A stretch of DNA of 42,250 nucleotides from Mangrovactinospora gilvigrisea (GCF_001879105.1 NZ_MLCF01000006.1:1-42250), one strand, 5' to 3'; shown: positions 1 to 8,930, counted from the first letter of the stretch. A program made the numbers and translations. Notes: generated by a model not told the origin, from the sequence alone.

Positions 1-75
1 CTCCTCGAGGGCCTGCTTGAGTTCGTAGCCGTGGGCGGGTTCCTTGGCCAGCAGTGCCAAAAGAGGTTCGCGCAT
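1..75 (-). CDS. PadR-family transcriptional regulator (3' part outside the window)
   Basis: Only the first 25 codons are in the window. The peptide begins MREPLLALLAKEPAHGYELK, which matches the N-terminal winged-helix start of PadR regulators (LLALLxxxPxHGYEL). The start ATG has a strong AGGAGG ribosome binding site eight bases upstream. The gene is divergent from the sugar-binding protein gene at 189, so it may control it; that is inference. The C-terminal dimerisation domain lies beyond the left edge and cannot be judged. Confidence 0.8.
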   Translation of the reverse strand, partial: MREPLLALLAKEPAHGYELKQALEE

Positions 76-188
76 CCGCTGTCACCTCCTGCTGGCCTGC
101 CGCGGTCGCGGATACTCCTGGCCCCCGTCCTTACCTAGAGGGTATACATAACAGCTAGAGCCGTCAGGGTTGCCACAAGGACGTGTGC

Positions 189-1490
189 ATGCGCGGGGAT
201 GAGCGAACACGCTGCTGGCGCGTGCTGCGCTGGCCGCTGGTTGCTGCCCTCCTGCTGCTGCTGACATGCGTGGCCTCGGCGTCGCCCGCAGCGCCTGGGC
301 GGGTACCCGCCACCGGGTCGAGCACCGGCCCGATCACCCTGGTGACCGCACAGGATCTGACCGGCTATCTGCAAAACCGGCTGGCGGTGTGGAACCGGGC
401 CCATCCCGCGGAGAAAGTTACCTTGATCGAGCTGCCCGCGGCGGCCGATGACACCCAGGCGCAGATGATCAGCAATCTGCAGGCCCGCAGCGACCGCTAT
501 GACGTGCTGAATCTGGATGTCGACTGGACCGCCCAGTTCGCGGCGGCCGGATGGATCACGCCGCTGCCGCGGCAGAGGTTCCCGCTCTCCAGCTTCCTGC
601 CGCCCACCGTGGATGCCGCCACCTACCGGGGCCGGCTGTACGCAGTCCCCTACGTGGCCAATGCCGGGATGCTCTTCTACCGCAAGGACATCCTGGCCAA
701 GGCTCATGTCAGGCCGCCGCGCACCTGGGCGGAGCTGGAGGATGCGGCGAAGACGATCGCGCCGCGCTTTGGGCTGAAGGGCTACGCCAGCCAGCTGTCG
801 CCCTATGAAGGGCTGACGGTCAATTACGCCGAGGCGGTGCAGTCCGCCGGCGGGCAGATCCTGGGCCGCGACGGACGTACGGTGGCGGTGGACTCCCCCG
901 CCGCGCGCAGCGGTCTGAGCTTCCTGGTCGACGGGGTGCGGCAGGGCTGGATCCCGAAGGCCTCGCTGGGATTTGACGAGGAGAAGTCCCGTCAGGCCTT
1001 CCAAAGCGGCCAGTATCTGTTCCTGCGCAACTGGCCCTATGTGTACGACCTGGCGCAGGCCAAGGGTTCGCCGGTCGCGGGCAAGGTCGGTGTGGTGCCG
1101 CTGCCCGGGGCCACGGGTCCGGGGTCCAGCTCGCTGGGTGGATCCGACCTCGCGGTCAGCTCCTACTCTCGCCACCCGCGAACCGCCGAGCGCCTCATCC
1201 AGTTCATGACCGGCGTCGCCTCGCAGCGGCAGGTGCTGCTGGCGGGGAGTCTGCCGCCGGCGCGGGCGGATCTGTATCGCGATCCGGCGCTGGTGGCGCG
1301 CTTCCCGTATCTGCCGGCGCTGCGTCAAAGCATCCTGTCGGCGCGGCCCCGTCCCAAGAACCCCCGCTATGACCAGGTGAGTCTGGCGGTGGCGCAGAAC
1401 GTGTACGACGCGTTGATCGGACGGCGCAGCCCGGATGGGGCCGCCGGCCGGCTCGCGGCGGATCTTTCTGCGATCGTGCACGGCTCCTGA
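189..1490 (+). CDS. Extracellular sugar-binding protein of an ABC transporter (SBP family 1)
   Basis: 433 residues. It has a basic N-terminus and a hydrophobic signal segment (about residues 15-33, ending near ASA). A mature domain follows with SBP family-1 signatures: VLNLDVDWTAQFAAAGW, YAVPYVANAGMLFYRKD, RTWAELEDAAK, and FLRNWPYVY near the C-terminal half. The ATG at 189 is preferred over the in-frame GTG at 183 because AAGGA sits about eight bases before it. No lipobox is evident, so it is either secreted or held by an uncleaved helix. It stands alone between a divergent PadR gene and the glucosidase operon. Maltose/trehalose-type binding is plausible from its neighbours, but the substrate is not readable from sequence. 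Confidence 0.85.
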   Translation: MRGDERTRCWRVLRWPLVAALLLLLTCVASASPAAPGRVPATGSSTGPITLVTAQDLTGYLQNRLAVWNRAHPAEKVTLIELPAAADDTQAQMISNLQARSDRYDVLNLDVDWTAQFAAAGWITPLPRQRFPLSSFLPPTVDAATYRGRLYAVPYVANAGMLFYRKDILAKAHVRPPRTWAELEDAAKTIAPRFGLKGYASQLSPYEGLTVNYAEAVQSAGGQILGRDGRTVAVDSPAARSGLSFLVDGVRQGWIPKASLGFDEEKSRQAFQSGQYLFLRNWPYVYDLAQAKGSPVAGKVGVVPLPGATGPGSSSLGGSDLAVSSYSRHPRTAERLIQFMTGVASQRQVLLAGSLPPARADLYRDPALVARFPYLPALRQSILSARPRPKNPRYDQVSLAVAQNVYDALIGRRSPDGAAGRLAADLSAIVHGS

Positions 1491-1513
1491 CGGCCTCTCA
1501 GGCCTCCCATCAG

Positions 1514-1538
1514 CGTACTTAACCGTTAGGTACGCTGC
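1514..1538. promoter_or_regulatory. 25-bp near-perfect palindrome, candidate operator
   Basis: Arms AGCGTACTTAAC and GTTAGGTACGCT flank a central C and pair at 11 of 12 positions. It lies between the binding-protein stop at 1490 and the glucosidase promoter. No T-run follows, so an operator is more likely than a terminator. A stem-loop function cannot be excluded. Confidence 0.5.
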
Positions 1539-1576
1539 GGCCGCATCCTGCCCGAAAACTCGCCGACACATACCCG

Positions 1577-1606
1577 TTGCTCGTACATAACGCGTATGCA
1601 TAACAT
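1577..1606 (+). promoter_or_regulatory. Candidate promoter of the glucosidase-transporter operon
   Basis: TTGCTC (1577-1582) and TAACAT (1601-1606) are separated by 18 bases and point at the gene starting at 1691. The spacer and -10 contain the word CATAAC twice; a third copy is at 144-149 in the PadR/binding-protein intergenic region. This hints at a shared regulator. Confidence 0.4.
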
Positions 1607-1690
1607 GCAACCGCTCGGCCGTCGTGGAGCCCCCGCGCCTCGACGGCCGGGCGGTCCATGCATGACCGTGCACATCCCAGGACGGTTCGG

Positions 1691-3403
1691 ATGATCGACG
1701 CACTCGTCGACGGCACCACGCCCGAAGACGCCGCCACGCTCTCCCTGCTCGCCCCGCAGCCCCGGCCCCAGCCGTGGTGGCGCGATGCCGTGATCTACCA
1801 GGTCTACATCCGCAGCTTCCTCGACAGCACCGGCGATGGCATCGGCGATCTGGCCGGCGTCCGCGCGGGCCTGCCCTACCTCAAGCGCCTGGGCGTGGAC
1901 GGCATCTGGCTCAGCCCCTTCTACCCCTCCCCCCAGGCAGACCACGGCTACGACGTCGCCGACTACTGCGGCGTCGACCCCGTCTACGGCGACCTGGAGG
2001 AGTTCGACCGCCTGGTGTGCGCCACCCACCAGATGGGGCTGAAGCTGCTGGTCGACATCGTCCCCAACCACTGCTCCAGCGCCCACCCATGGTTTCGCCA
2101 GGCCCTGGCCGAGGGCCGAGGCAGCACCGCCCGCCAGCGCTTCCATTTCGCCGATGGCCGCGGCCCACACGGCCAACTGCCGCCCAACAACTGGCACTCG
2201 ATGTTCGGCGGCCCCGCCTGGAGCCGCATCACCGAGCCGGACGGCACCCCCGGCCAGTGGTACCTGCACCTGTTCAGCCCCGAGCAACCCGACCTGAACT
2301 GGCGCAACCCCGAGGTCGCCGGATTCTTCGAGAAGGTGCTGCGGTTCTGGCTCGACCGGGGCGTGGACGGCTTCCGCATCGACGTGGCCGCCGGCCTGTA
2401 CAAAGACGCCGAACTACCGGACTCCGACGACCCCACGGCCGACGCCCGCGCCCGCGATTCGGTCAACCCGCTGGCCTGGAACCAGCCCGAAGTCCACGAC
2501 GTCTGGCGCTCCTGGCGGGCCATCTGCAACGACTACGCCGCCCACGACGGCCGCGAACGCCTCCTGGTCGGCGAGGTGTCGGTGCCCACCGCCGCCGCCC
2601 AAGCCGCCTACGTGCGGCGCGATGAACTGCATCAGGCCTTCTTCTTCCACATGCTCACCGCCCCGTGGGATGGCCCCACCTTCAAAACCGTCATCGACGA
2701 AGCCCTCAACGACATCGCCCAAACCGGCTCGACGATCACCTGGGTCCTGAACAACCACGACCAGATCCGCAGCGTCACCCGGTTCGCCTCCCCCGCCCGC
2801 GCCCGCGCCGCCGCACTGCTGATGCTCGCCCTGCCCGGCGCCGCCTACCTCTACCAGGGCGAAGAGCTGGGCCTGGCCGAGGTCGACCTGCCCGACGAGG
2901 TCATCACCGACCCCATCTTCCACCGCTCCGGCAGCCGCATCGGCATCCGCGACGGCTGCCGCGTGCCCCTGCCCTGGTCCGGGCACGCCTCCCCGTTCGG
3001 CTTCACCAGCGGCGTGGCCACCGCAGCCCCGTGGCTGCCGCAACCGGAGTGGTTCGCCGCCCACACCACCGAACGCGCACTGGCCGACACCAGTTCGTTC
3101 TGGCACCTGTACCGCGAGGCGCTCACCCTGCGCTCCAGCCTGCCCCAGTTGGGCGACGGCAGCCTGCGCTGGCTCACGACCGAGCCACAGGTCCTGGCCT
3201 TCACCCGCGGGGACGGCCTGGTCTGCGCCATCAACTTCGGCGACACCTCCTGCCCCGCCCCCGTGACCAGCCAGCCCCTGCTGGCCAGCAGCCCCTGCCC
3301 CCCAGGCGCCCTGCCGGGCAACACCGCCGCCTGGTGGATCACCACGCCCGGCGACCTGACCTCCGCTCAGCCCACCACCAGACAACAGGATGTGACGCAA
3401 TGA
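1691..3403 (+). CDS. GH13 alpha-glucosidase / oligo-1,6-glucosidase-like enzyme
   Basis: 570 residues with the N-terminal GH13 signature WWRDAVIYQVYIRSF. All four conserved regions are present: DIVPNH (about residue 120), GFRIDVA with the nucleophile Asp (about 230), LVGEV with the acid/base Glu (about 295), and NNHD (about 357). The length fits cytoplasmic alpha-glucosidases that hydrolyse maltose-, isomaltose- or trehalose-type oligosaccharides after import. No signal peptide is seen. The ATG at 1691 has AGGA eight bases upstream; the in-frame ATG at 1658 has no ribosome site. Its stop overlaps the start of the next gene (ATGA at 3400-3403), so enzyme and transporter are translationally coupled. 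The exact linkage specificity is not assignable. Confidence 0.9.
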   Translation: MIDALVDGTTPEDAATLSLLAPQPRPQPWWRDAVIYQVYIRSFLDSTGDGIGDLAGVRAGLPYLKRLGVDGIWLSPFYPSPQADHGYDVADYCGVDPVYGDLEEFDRLVCATHQMGLKLLVDIVPNHCSSAHPWFRQALAEGRGSTARQRFHFADGRGPHGQLPPNNWHSMFGGPAWSRITEPDGTPGQWYLHLFSPEQPDLNWRNPEVAGFFEKVLRFWLDRGVDGFRIDVAAGLYKDAELPDSDDPTADARARDSVNPLAWNQPEVHDVWRSWRAICNDYAAHDGRERLLVGEVSVPTAAAQAAYVRRDELHQAFFFHMLTAPWDGPTFKTVIDEALNDIAQTGSTITWVLNNHDQIRSVTRFASPARARAAALLMLALPGAAYLYQGEELGLAEVDLPDEVITDPIFHRSGSRIGIRDGCRVPLPWSGHASPFGFTSGVATAAPWLPQPEWFAAHTTERALADTSSFWHLYREALTLRSSLPQLGDGSLRWLTTEPQVLAFTRGDGLVCAINFGDTSCPAPVTSQPLLASSPCPPGALPGNTAAWWITTPGDLTSAQPTTRQQDVTQ

Positions 3404-4767
3404 AGCGCACCCACACCGCGGCCGCCACCCTCGCCGCGGCCGCCCTGGTCATGGCCGCCACCGGCTGCTCCAGCGGCGGATCGGCCAGCACCAGCACCGG
3501 CGGCGGAAACGCCGGCGGCTCCGATGCCGCGGCCAGCCTCCACCTGCCCAACCTCAAGGGCCAAAAGATCCAGGTGGCCGCCGTGTGGACGGGCGCCGAG
3601 CAGAAGAACTTCCTGAAGGTCACAGCCCGCTTCGACCAGCTGACCGGCGCCAGCACCACCTTCGTGCCCACCGGCGACAACGTCTCCACCTTCCTCGGCA
3701 GCAAGATCCAAGGCGGTGGGCAGCCCGACGTCGCCTTCCTGCCCCAGCCCGGCGTCCTCCAGCAGTTCGCCAAGGCCGGCTGGCTCAAGCCCGTCGACTC
3801 CACCGTCAAGGACCAGCTCGCCAAGAACTACACCCCCGGCTGGCGCACCCTCGGCGCCTACAAGGGCACCCAGTACGGCGTCTACTACAAGGCCGCCAAC
3901 AAGTCCCTGGTCTGGTACAACACCGCCGCCTGGCAGCAGGCCGGGCTGAGCAAGGCGCCGGCCAGCTGGGCCGATCTGCTCAAGGACGGCCAGACGCTGT
4001 CCGACTCGGGCACCACCCCGTTTTCCATCGGCGGCGGCGACGGCTGGACGCTCACCGACTGGTTCGAGAACATCTACCTCAGCCAGGCCGGCGCCACCAA
4101 GTACGACCAGCTGACCAAGCACCAGATCAAGTGGACAGACACCTCGGTGGCCAAGGCCCTGACCACGCTGGCCCAGCTGTTCGGCAAGCCCACGCTGATG
4201 GCCGGCGGCGCCCGCGGCGCCCTGCAGACCGACTTCCCCACTTCGGTCGACCAGACCTTCGCCAAGTCCCCCAAGGCCGCCATGGTCTTCGAGGGCGACT
4301 TCGCCGCCACCAACATCGCCCAGGAGACCACGGCCAAGGTCGGCACCGACGCCAAGGCCTTCCCCTTCCCCGCCGTCGGCAGCGGCCAGGCCCCGGTCGT
4401 CAGCGGCGGCGACGTGGCCGTCGCACTGAAGAACACCAAGGGCGCCCAGGCCCTGCTGCGCTATCTCGCCTCCGTCGACGGCGCCGAGACCGGCATCAAG
4501 CAGGGCGGGTTCCTTTCCCCCAACAAGGCCGCGCCGCTGTCGACCTACACCAACAGCGTCGAGCGCACCATCGCCCAGAACCTCATCTCGGCCGGCGACG
4601 GCTTCCGCTTCGACATGTCCGACCAGTCCCCGGCCGCCTTCGGCGGCACCAAGGGCCAGGGCGAGTGGAAGGACCTGCAGGACTTCCTCGCCAAGCCCAG
4701 CGACGTCGCCGGCGCCCAGCGCAAGCTGGAGGCGGACGCCGCCAAGGCCTACGCCAACGCCGGCTGA
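3400..4767 (+). CDS. Sugar ABC transporter substrate-binding lipoprotein
   Basis: 455 residues. The N-terminus is a lipoprotein signal: basic MKRTHT, a hydrophobic Ala-rich stretch, then the lipobox AATGC with the lipidated Cys near residue 23. A Gly/Ser-rich tether follows. The mature part is SBP family 1, with VAAVWTGAEQKNFLKV at the start, a hinge-type YGVYYKAANKSLVWYN segment, and APASWADLL. It overlaps the glucosidase stop by four bases and is followed 11 bases later by the first permease. It should capture the sugar hydrolysed by the GH13 enzyme. Confidence 0.92.
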   Translation: MKRTHTAAATLAAAALVMAATGCSSGGSASTSTGGGNAGGSDAAASLHLPNLKGQKIQVAAVWTGAEQKNFLKVTARFDQLTGASTTFVPTGDNVSTFLGSKIQGGGQPDVAFLPQPGVLQQFAKAGWLKPVDSTVKDQLAKNYTPGWRTLGAYKGTQYGVYYKAANKSLVWYNTAAWQQAGLSKAPASWADLLKDGQTLSDSGTTPFSIGGGDGWTLTDWFENIYLSQAGATKYDQLTKHQIKWTDTSVAKALTTLAQLFGKPTLMAGGARGALQTDFPTSVDQTFAKSPKAAMVFEGDFAATNIAQETTAKVGTDAKAFPFPAVGSGQAPVVSGGDVAVALKNTKGAQALLRYLASVDGAETGIKQGGFLSPNKAAPLSTYTNSVERTIAQNLISAGDGFRFDMSDQSPAAFGGTKGQGEWKDLQDFLAKPSDVAGAQRKLEADAAKAYANAG

Positions 4768-4778
4768 GGCGGCCCGCC

Positions 4779-6140
4779 ATGACCGAGGTCCTCACCGCCA
4801 AGCCACCGGCCACCGGTGGCAGCACCCCCGCCGACGACCGCCCGGCGGCCCGCAGCCGGCGCGGCTGGATCACCGCCCTGTTCCTGTTGCCCGCCCTGGT
4901 CCTGCTCGGCGCCCTGGTGGTCTACCCCATCGGATGGACGGTGGTGCGCAGCCTGTTCGGTGCGCAGGGATTCACCCACTTCGTGGGCCTGTCCAACTAC
5001 GGCTCCGTCTTCAGCGACCACCAGACCCTCACCGCGATCAAGAACAACGCCATCTGGGTCGTCGTGGCGCCCACCATCGCCACCGGCCTCGGCCTGATCT
5101 TCGCCGTGATGACCGAACGCATCCGCTTCGCCACCGCGTTCAAGCTCGTCATCTTCATGCCGATGGCCATCTCCATGCTGGCCGCCGGCATCATCTTCCG
5201 CCTGGTGTACGACCAGGACCCCACCAAGGGCGTGGCCAACGCGGTCGCCGTGGGCATCCACGACACCTTCTCCAGTGCCTCCCACTACCCCGGCGCCCAT
5301 CCGCGTCCCATCAACCACCAGCTCACCGGCCCCGCGGCGGGGCCCTTCACCACCCCACCACTCGCGGTCAGTTCGCGGCCGGTCAACCTTCCGCTGGTCG
5401 GCGCCACGCCGGATGACCTCAAGGGTGCCTCCCAGGCCGCCGGCCCCCGCAGCTGCCCGGGCGGGCACCTGTGCGGCACGGTCTGGATGGACTTCAAGCC
5501 CGGCGGCGGCACCCCCAACGCCATCGATCCGGGCGAGAAGGGCCTGTCCGGTCTTCGCGTGAACCTGCTGAGCGGCACCAAGGTGATCGCCCACGCCACC
5601 ACGAGCAAGGACGGCACCTACACCCTGCCGGCCCCCGCAACCTCCGGCCCGGTCCGGGTGCAGCTCGCGGCCTCCAACTTCACCGCCCCCTACGCCGGCG
5701 TCAACTGGCTCGGCCCGACGCTGGTCACCTGGTCCATCATCGGCTCCTACATCTGGATGTGGACCGGCTTCGCGATGGTCCTGATCGCCGCCGGACTCGC
5801 CGGCATCCCCCGCGAGCTGATGGAAGCCGCCCGGGTCGACGGCGCCAACGAATGGCAGGTCTTCCGCCGCATCACCGTCCCGGCCCTCGCCCCGGTCCTC
5901 GGCGTCGTCCTGGTCACCCTCATGATCAACGTGCTCAAGGTCTTCGACCTGGTCTACATCATCGCCCCCGGCGCCAGCCAGCAAAGCGCCAACGTGCTCG
6001 CCCTGCAGCTGTACCTGTCTTCCTTCGGCGGCGGCAACAACCAGGGCATCGGCAGCGCGCTCGGCCTGCTGCTGCTGGTGCTGGTGCTCCCCGCGATGTA
6101 CGTCAACATCCGGCGCTTCCGGAAGGAGAACGCCCGGTGA
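4779..6140 (+). CDS. Sugar ABC transporter permease with an inserted extracytoplasmic Ig-like domain
   Basis: 453 residues, against about 290-320 for the MalF/UgpA family. The C-terminal half has the ATPase-contacting EAA loop (MEAARVDGANEWQVFRRITVP) and several hydrophobic segments. Between VYDQDP (about residue 140) and GVNWLGPTLVTW (about 307) there is a roughly 165-residue insertion. Its second part, GTVWMDF with EKGLSGLRVNLLSG and SKDGTYTLPAPATSGPVRV, has the look of an SdrD-B/CNA-B-type or carboxypeptidase-regulatory-like beta-sandwich. By position it should lie outside the membrane near the binding protein. The reading frame is intact across the insert, so this is not a frameshift artefact. 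Its stop overlaps the next start. Confidence 0.88.
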   Translation: MTEVLTAKPPATGGSTPADDRPAARSRRGWITALFLLPALVLLGALVVYPIGWTVVRSLFGAQGFTHFVGLSNYGSVFSDHQTLTAIKNNAIWVVVAPTIATGLGLIFAVMTERIRFATAFKLVIFMPMAISMLAAGIIFRLVYDQDPTKGVANAVAVGIHDTFSSASHYPGAHPRPINHQLTGPAAGPFTTPPLAVSSRPVNLPLVGATPDDLKGASQAAGPRSCPGGHLCGTVWMDFKPGGGTPNAIDPGEKGLSGLRVNLLSGTKVIAHATTSKDGTYTLPAPATSGPVRVQLAASNFTAPYAGVNWLGPTLVTWSIIGSYIWMWTGFAMVLIAAGLAGIPRELMEAARVDGANEWQVFRRITVPALAPVLGVVLVTLMINVLKVFDLVYIIAPGASQQSANVLALQLYLSSFGGGNNQGIGSALGLLLLVLVLPAMYVNIRRFRKENAR

Positions 6141-7051
6141 CCACCCTTCAAAGCGCCCCTGCCACCGCCGCCCTGAGCCCGGCCCCGCCCGCCCGCCGCT
6201 CCCCCGGCCTCCTCAAGCGGCTGGCCGGCCGATCCACCGGCGGCCTGGTCCGCCTCGGGCTGCTGATCATCGCCCTGTTCTGGATGGTCCCCACGCTCGG
6301 GCTGCTGGTCTCCTCGCTGCGCAAGCCGCTGGACATCCAGGCCTCCGGCTGGTGGTCGATCTTCACCGCGCCGGCCTCGCTGACCCTGCACAACTACACC
6401 TCGCTGCTGGCCAACCCCGCCATCAGCCGCTCGGTCGCCAACAGCATCATGATCACCGTGCCGGCGACGCTGCTGGTGGTCATCATCGGCGCCCTGGCCG
6501 CCTACATCTTCGCCTGGGTCGAGTTCCCGGGACGCGACGTCGTGTTCCTGATCGTCGTGGGCCTCCTGGTGGTCCCCATCCAGGTCGCCCTGATCCCGGT
6601 CACCGACCTGTTCGCCAAGGTCGGCATCTTCGGGAGCATCGCCAGCGTCGTGCTCTTCCACGTCGCCTTCGGGCTGCCCTTCGCCATCTTCCTGCTGCGC
6701 AACTTCTTCGCCCAGATCCCCCAGGAACTGCTGGAGGCCGCCCGCCTCGACGGTGCCGGCGAACTGCGGCTGTTCACCCGGGTGGTGCTGCCCCTGGGCG
6801 GCCCCGCCATCGCCTCCCTGGCGATCTTCCAGTTCCTGTGGGTGTGGAACGACATGCTGGTGGCCCTGATCTTCGCCAACAGCTCCGCAGCCCCCCTGAC
6901 CGTCGCGCTGACCGAACAGACCCGCCAGTTCGGCACCAACATCGACGTGCTGTCCTCCGGAGCCTTCCTGTCGATGATCATCCCCCTGGTGGTCTTCTTC
7001 GCCTTCCAGCGCCAGTTCGTCAGCGGACTGACCGCGGGAGCACTCAAGTAG
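6137..7051 (+). CDS. Sugar ABC transporter permease, MalG-like
   Basis: 304 residues, normal for the MalG/UgpE family. It starts at a GTG that overlaps the upstream stop (GTGA, 6137-6140). Hydrophobic segments include LGLLIIALFWMVPTLGLLVSSL and LLVVIIGALAAYIFAWV. The EAA loop is LLEAARLDGAGELRLFTRVVLP. It pairs with the preceding permease. No ATP-binding subunit follows; in Streptomyces-like hosts a shared MsiK-type ATPase serves many such importers, so it is probably encoded elsewhere. Confidence 0.92.
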   Translation: MTTLQSAPATAALSPAPPARRSPGLLKRLAGRSTGGLVRLGLLIIALFWMVPTLGLLVSSLRKPLDIQASGWWSIFTAPASLTLHNYTSLLANPAISRSVANSIMITVPATLLVVIIGALAAYIFAWVEFPGRDVVFLIVVGLLVVPIQVALIPVTDLFAKVGIFGSIASVVLFHVAFGLPFAIFLLRNFFAQIPQELLEAARLDGAGELRLFTRVVLPLGGPAIASLAIFQFLWVWNDMLVALIFANSSAAPLTVALTEQTRQFGTNIDVLSSGAFLSMIIPLVVFFAFQRQFVSGLTAGALK

Positions 7052-7063
7052 CCCCCCCAAGCC

Positions 7064-7137
7064 GGCTGCCGGGTGGCAGCGTGGACGTCCCTGCAGCTCC
7101 CCTGTCTCAGAGGGTCGCTCTCCCCCACCCGGCAGCC
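7064..7137 (+). terminator. Long inverted repeat downstream of the transporter operon
   Basis: GGCTGCCGGGTGG (7064-7076) and its exact complement at 7125-7137 form a 13-bp perfect GC-rich stem with a 48-base loop, starting 13 bases after the permease stop. It is a plausible factor-dependent terminator, or a leader structure for the gene at 7196. No T-run follows. Confidence 0.5.
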
Positions 7138-7195
7138 ACTCCCCCGCCCCACCCGAACCGGACCTGGCCACCCCGGGACCACGGAGGCCTTCCTC

Positions 7196-8020
7196 ATGAC
7201 GCCCCACCCCCAGCTGCAACCGGGCCAGCTGTACGCCCACCACCGCGACCACGGGCCCCTGCGCCCCGCCCTGCTGATCAGCCCCGACCTCTGGCAGCGC
7301 AACGGCGGCACCGGCACCTACCACCCCGCCGACGAAGGTGCCGAGCCCTCCCCCGGCGACTACGACACCCATGTCTCCTCCCGCACCGGGCTGTTGACCA
7401 TCACCCCCCGCAAGGAGATCACCGGGGCCAGCCTCACCGACCCGGCATCCGAAACCGTCGACACCCTCTTTCGCACCCTCGCCCACGCCGCCGTGCTCCT
7501 GCTGGAGGTCCGCCACCTGGCCGCCAAGGACCCCGAACACTTCACCCGCGATCTGGAGCTGATGCTCCCGCCACCCCTGCAGCTCGACCTGCTGCCCCCC
7601 ATGGCCCTGCCGTGTACCTGGCAACACCATCAAGGCCACAACTGGCCGGCATCCACGGTGACCACACCCGCCGAGGACGCCGATGAACTCTCCGCCTTCG
7701 CCCCCCGCTCGGGCATCGTCTTCCAACCGATGGTCGTCGAGGTCTCCGCGCCCCGACACCCCTGGGGCCCGCAAGCCCCCAAGCTGCTGCTGGTCCGCCA
7801 CCCCAGCGACCCCGACCAGTGGGCCCTGGCCACCGCCGGACCCGGCCACAGCTGGATGAAACGCGCATGGACCGGCACCGGCTGGATGCGCACCGAAGGC
7901 AACTACGCCGGCTGGTGGTGGGGGACCGTCAAGCAAGCCACCGACCTGGCCATCCAGCTCATTCGCGCGCCCCGCGCACTCATGGAGCACCTGCCCCGCC
8001 CCAGTACCGACCCCGCATAG
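7196..8020 (+). CDS. Hypothetical protein
   Basis: 274 residues, cytoplasmic-looking, with no signal peptide or membrane segment. The ATG has GGAGG eight bases upstream. The sequence is rich in Trp, His and Pro, with patches such as ALLISPDLWQRNGGTGTY, LVRHPSDPDQWALATAG and GNYAGWWWGTVKQATDLAIQLI. I do not recognise a family. It is followed after 38 bases by another unknown gene on the same strand and then an HTH gene, possibly one transcription unit. Confidence 0.75.
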   Translation: MTPHPQLQPGQLYAHHRDHGPLRPALLISPDLWQRNGGTGTYHPADEGAEPSPGDYDTHVSSRTGLLTITPRKEITGASLTDPASETVDTLFRTLAHAAVLLLEVRHLAAKDPEHFTRDLELMLPPPLQLDLLPPMALPCTWQHHQGHNWPASTVTTPAEDADELSAFAPRSGIVFQPMVVEVSAPRHPWGPQAPKLLLVRHPSDPDQWALATAGPGHSWMKRAWTGTGWMRTEGNYAGWWWGTVKQATDLAIQLIRAPRALMEHLPRPSTDPA

Positions 8021-8058
8021 CCGGGCATCAGCCACCTGCCTCTTGACCGGAGCTCTCA

Positions 8059-8595
8059 TTGATCGCCCACACCCTCGAGCAGGCAGCCCGCGTCTTTGGC
8101 ACGAACCGAGGCAGCATTCGCTGGCCCGCGGGCCTGACGATCCCCACTCCAGCCTCAAGCGGTCTGTCCGGACGGCCCCTCGAGGAGGCCGTCAGTCGCT
8201 CCACCCGAGCCCAACACCGCATCCTCACCTGGGCCGACCACTTCGGACTGCACGCCTCGAGCACCGGGTGCTGCCCCCGATGGCTGCAGCGCAATCTGCC
8301 GCATCGCTGCACTCCGGAGGACAACACCTGCACCCACTACGGCGCCAATCCTCCCGACCAGGAGTGGCTGACGCATCCGATCGCCTGGATCCGCGATCGG
8401 CGGCCGGTCGCCCTCACCAGTGCCCCACCCACGATCAGCCCCGGTGCCAAGGACCGCCTCGCGTGGTGGCCACAGCAGGACGCCGCACTACGCGTGGCCT
8501 TCGGAACGGGGTGGCACGGCTTCACCACAACCCAGGTCCTGGTGTGGCGCGCGGACCGGATTCCCGATCTGACGCCTGCCAATGACCCGCTCTGA
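8059..8595 (+). CDS. Hypothetical protein, Cys/His-containing
   Basis: 178 residues. The TTG start has GGAG six bases upstream. This frame is preferred over the overlapping frame at 8043 because it has the better ribosome site and more natural composition. The middle has a cluster of Cys and His (TGCCPRWLQ, HRCTPEDNTCTHYG) that could bind a metal, then Trp-rich segments (WLTHPIAWIRDRRP, LAWWPQQDAALR, GWHGFTTTQVLVWRAD). The family is not recognised. It sits 36 bases before the small HTH gene. Confidence 0.65.
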   Translation: MIAHTLEQAARVFGTNRGSIRWPAGLTIPTPASSGLSGRPLEEAVSRSTRAQHRILTWADHFGLHASSTGCCPRWLQRNLPHRCTPEDNTCTHYGANPPDQEWLTHPIAWIRDRRPVALTSAPPTISPGAKDRLAWWPQQDAALRVAFGTGWHGFTTTQVLVWRADRIPDLTPANDPL

Positions 8596-8630
8596 CTACC
8601 ATCTTTGACATTGCGTCGGAGTCTGGAGGA

Positions 8631-8930
8631 GTGACCATCACCAGGAAAATAGGCTACCGGTGGAAGCTGCGCCAGCTTCTGGCCATGAAGGGCATCTACC
8701 TGACGACTGGCCTGGTGCCGCTGCTGGATGAACGCGGCGTCGGCCTGTCGCGCCATCAGGTTTTCCGCCTGGTTACCCAGCCACCCAAGCGGCTGTCGAT
8801 GGAGACCCTTGCGGCCCTGTGCGACATCCTGAGCTGTCAGCCCAGCGACCTCATCGAGGTCTACGAGCTCGACGACCGGGAGGCACCCTCCACGAGCGAA
8901 CCGACCAGCGCAGGCCACCTGACGCCCTGA
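8631..8930 (+). CDS. Small Cro/C1 (XRE)-type HTH protein
   Basis: 99 residues. The GTG start is directly preceded by GGAGGA. The domain matches the short HTH regulators of mobile actinobacterial elements: WKLRQLLAMKGIYLTTGLVPLLDERGVGLSRHQVFRLV (helices 1-3), then METLAALCDILSCQPSDLIEVYE, the typical C-terminal helix pair. It probably represses or activates a plasmid promoter. It is the only clear small repressor in the window, so it is one candidate for the protein that reads the repeated TGTATATACA-type box; nothing in the sequence proves that. Confidence 0.85.
   Translation: MTITRKIGYRWKLRQLLAMKGIYLTTGLVPLLDERGVGLSRHQVFRLVTQPPKRLSMETLAALCDILSCQPSDLIEVYELDDREAPSTSEPTSAGHLTP

Noticed and set aside
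135..1703. 522-residue minus-strand open frame
   Set aside because: Mirror of the sugar-binding protein gene; Arg/Pro-rich, low-complexity composition and no ribosome site.
2665..3399. Plus-strand frame that extends the lipoprotein gene upstream
   Set aside because: The upstream part overlaps the glucosidase in another frame and is Arg/Pro-rich; the ATG at 3400 with signal peptide and lipobox is the real start.
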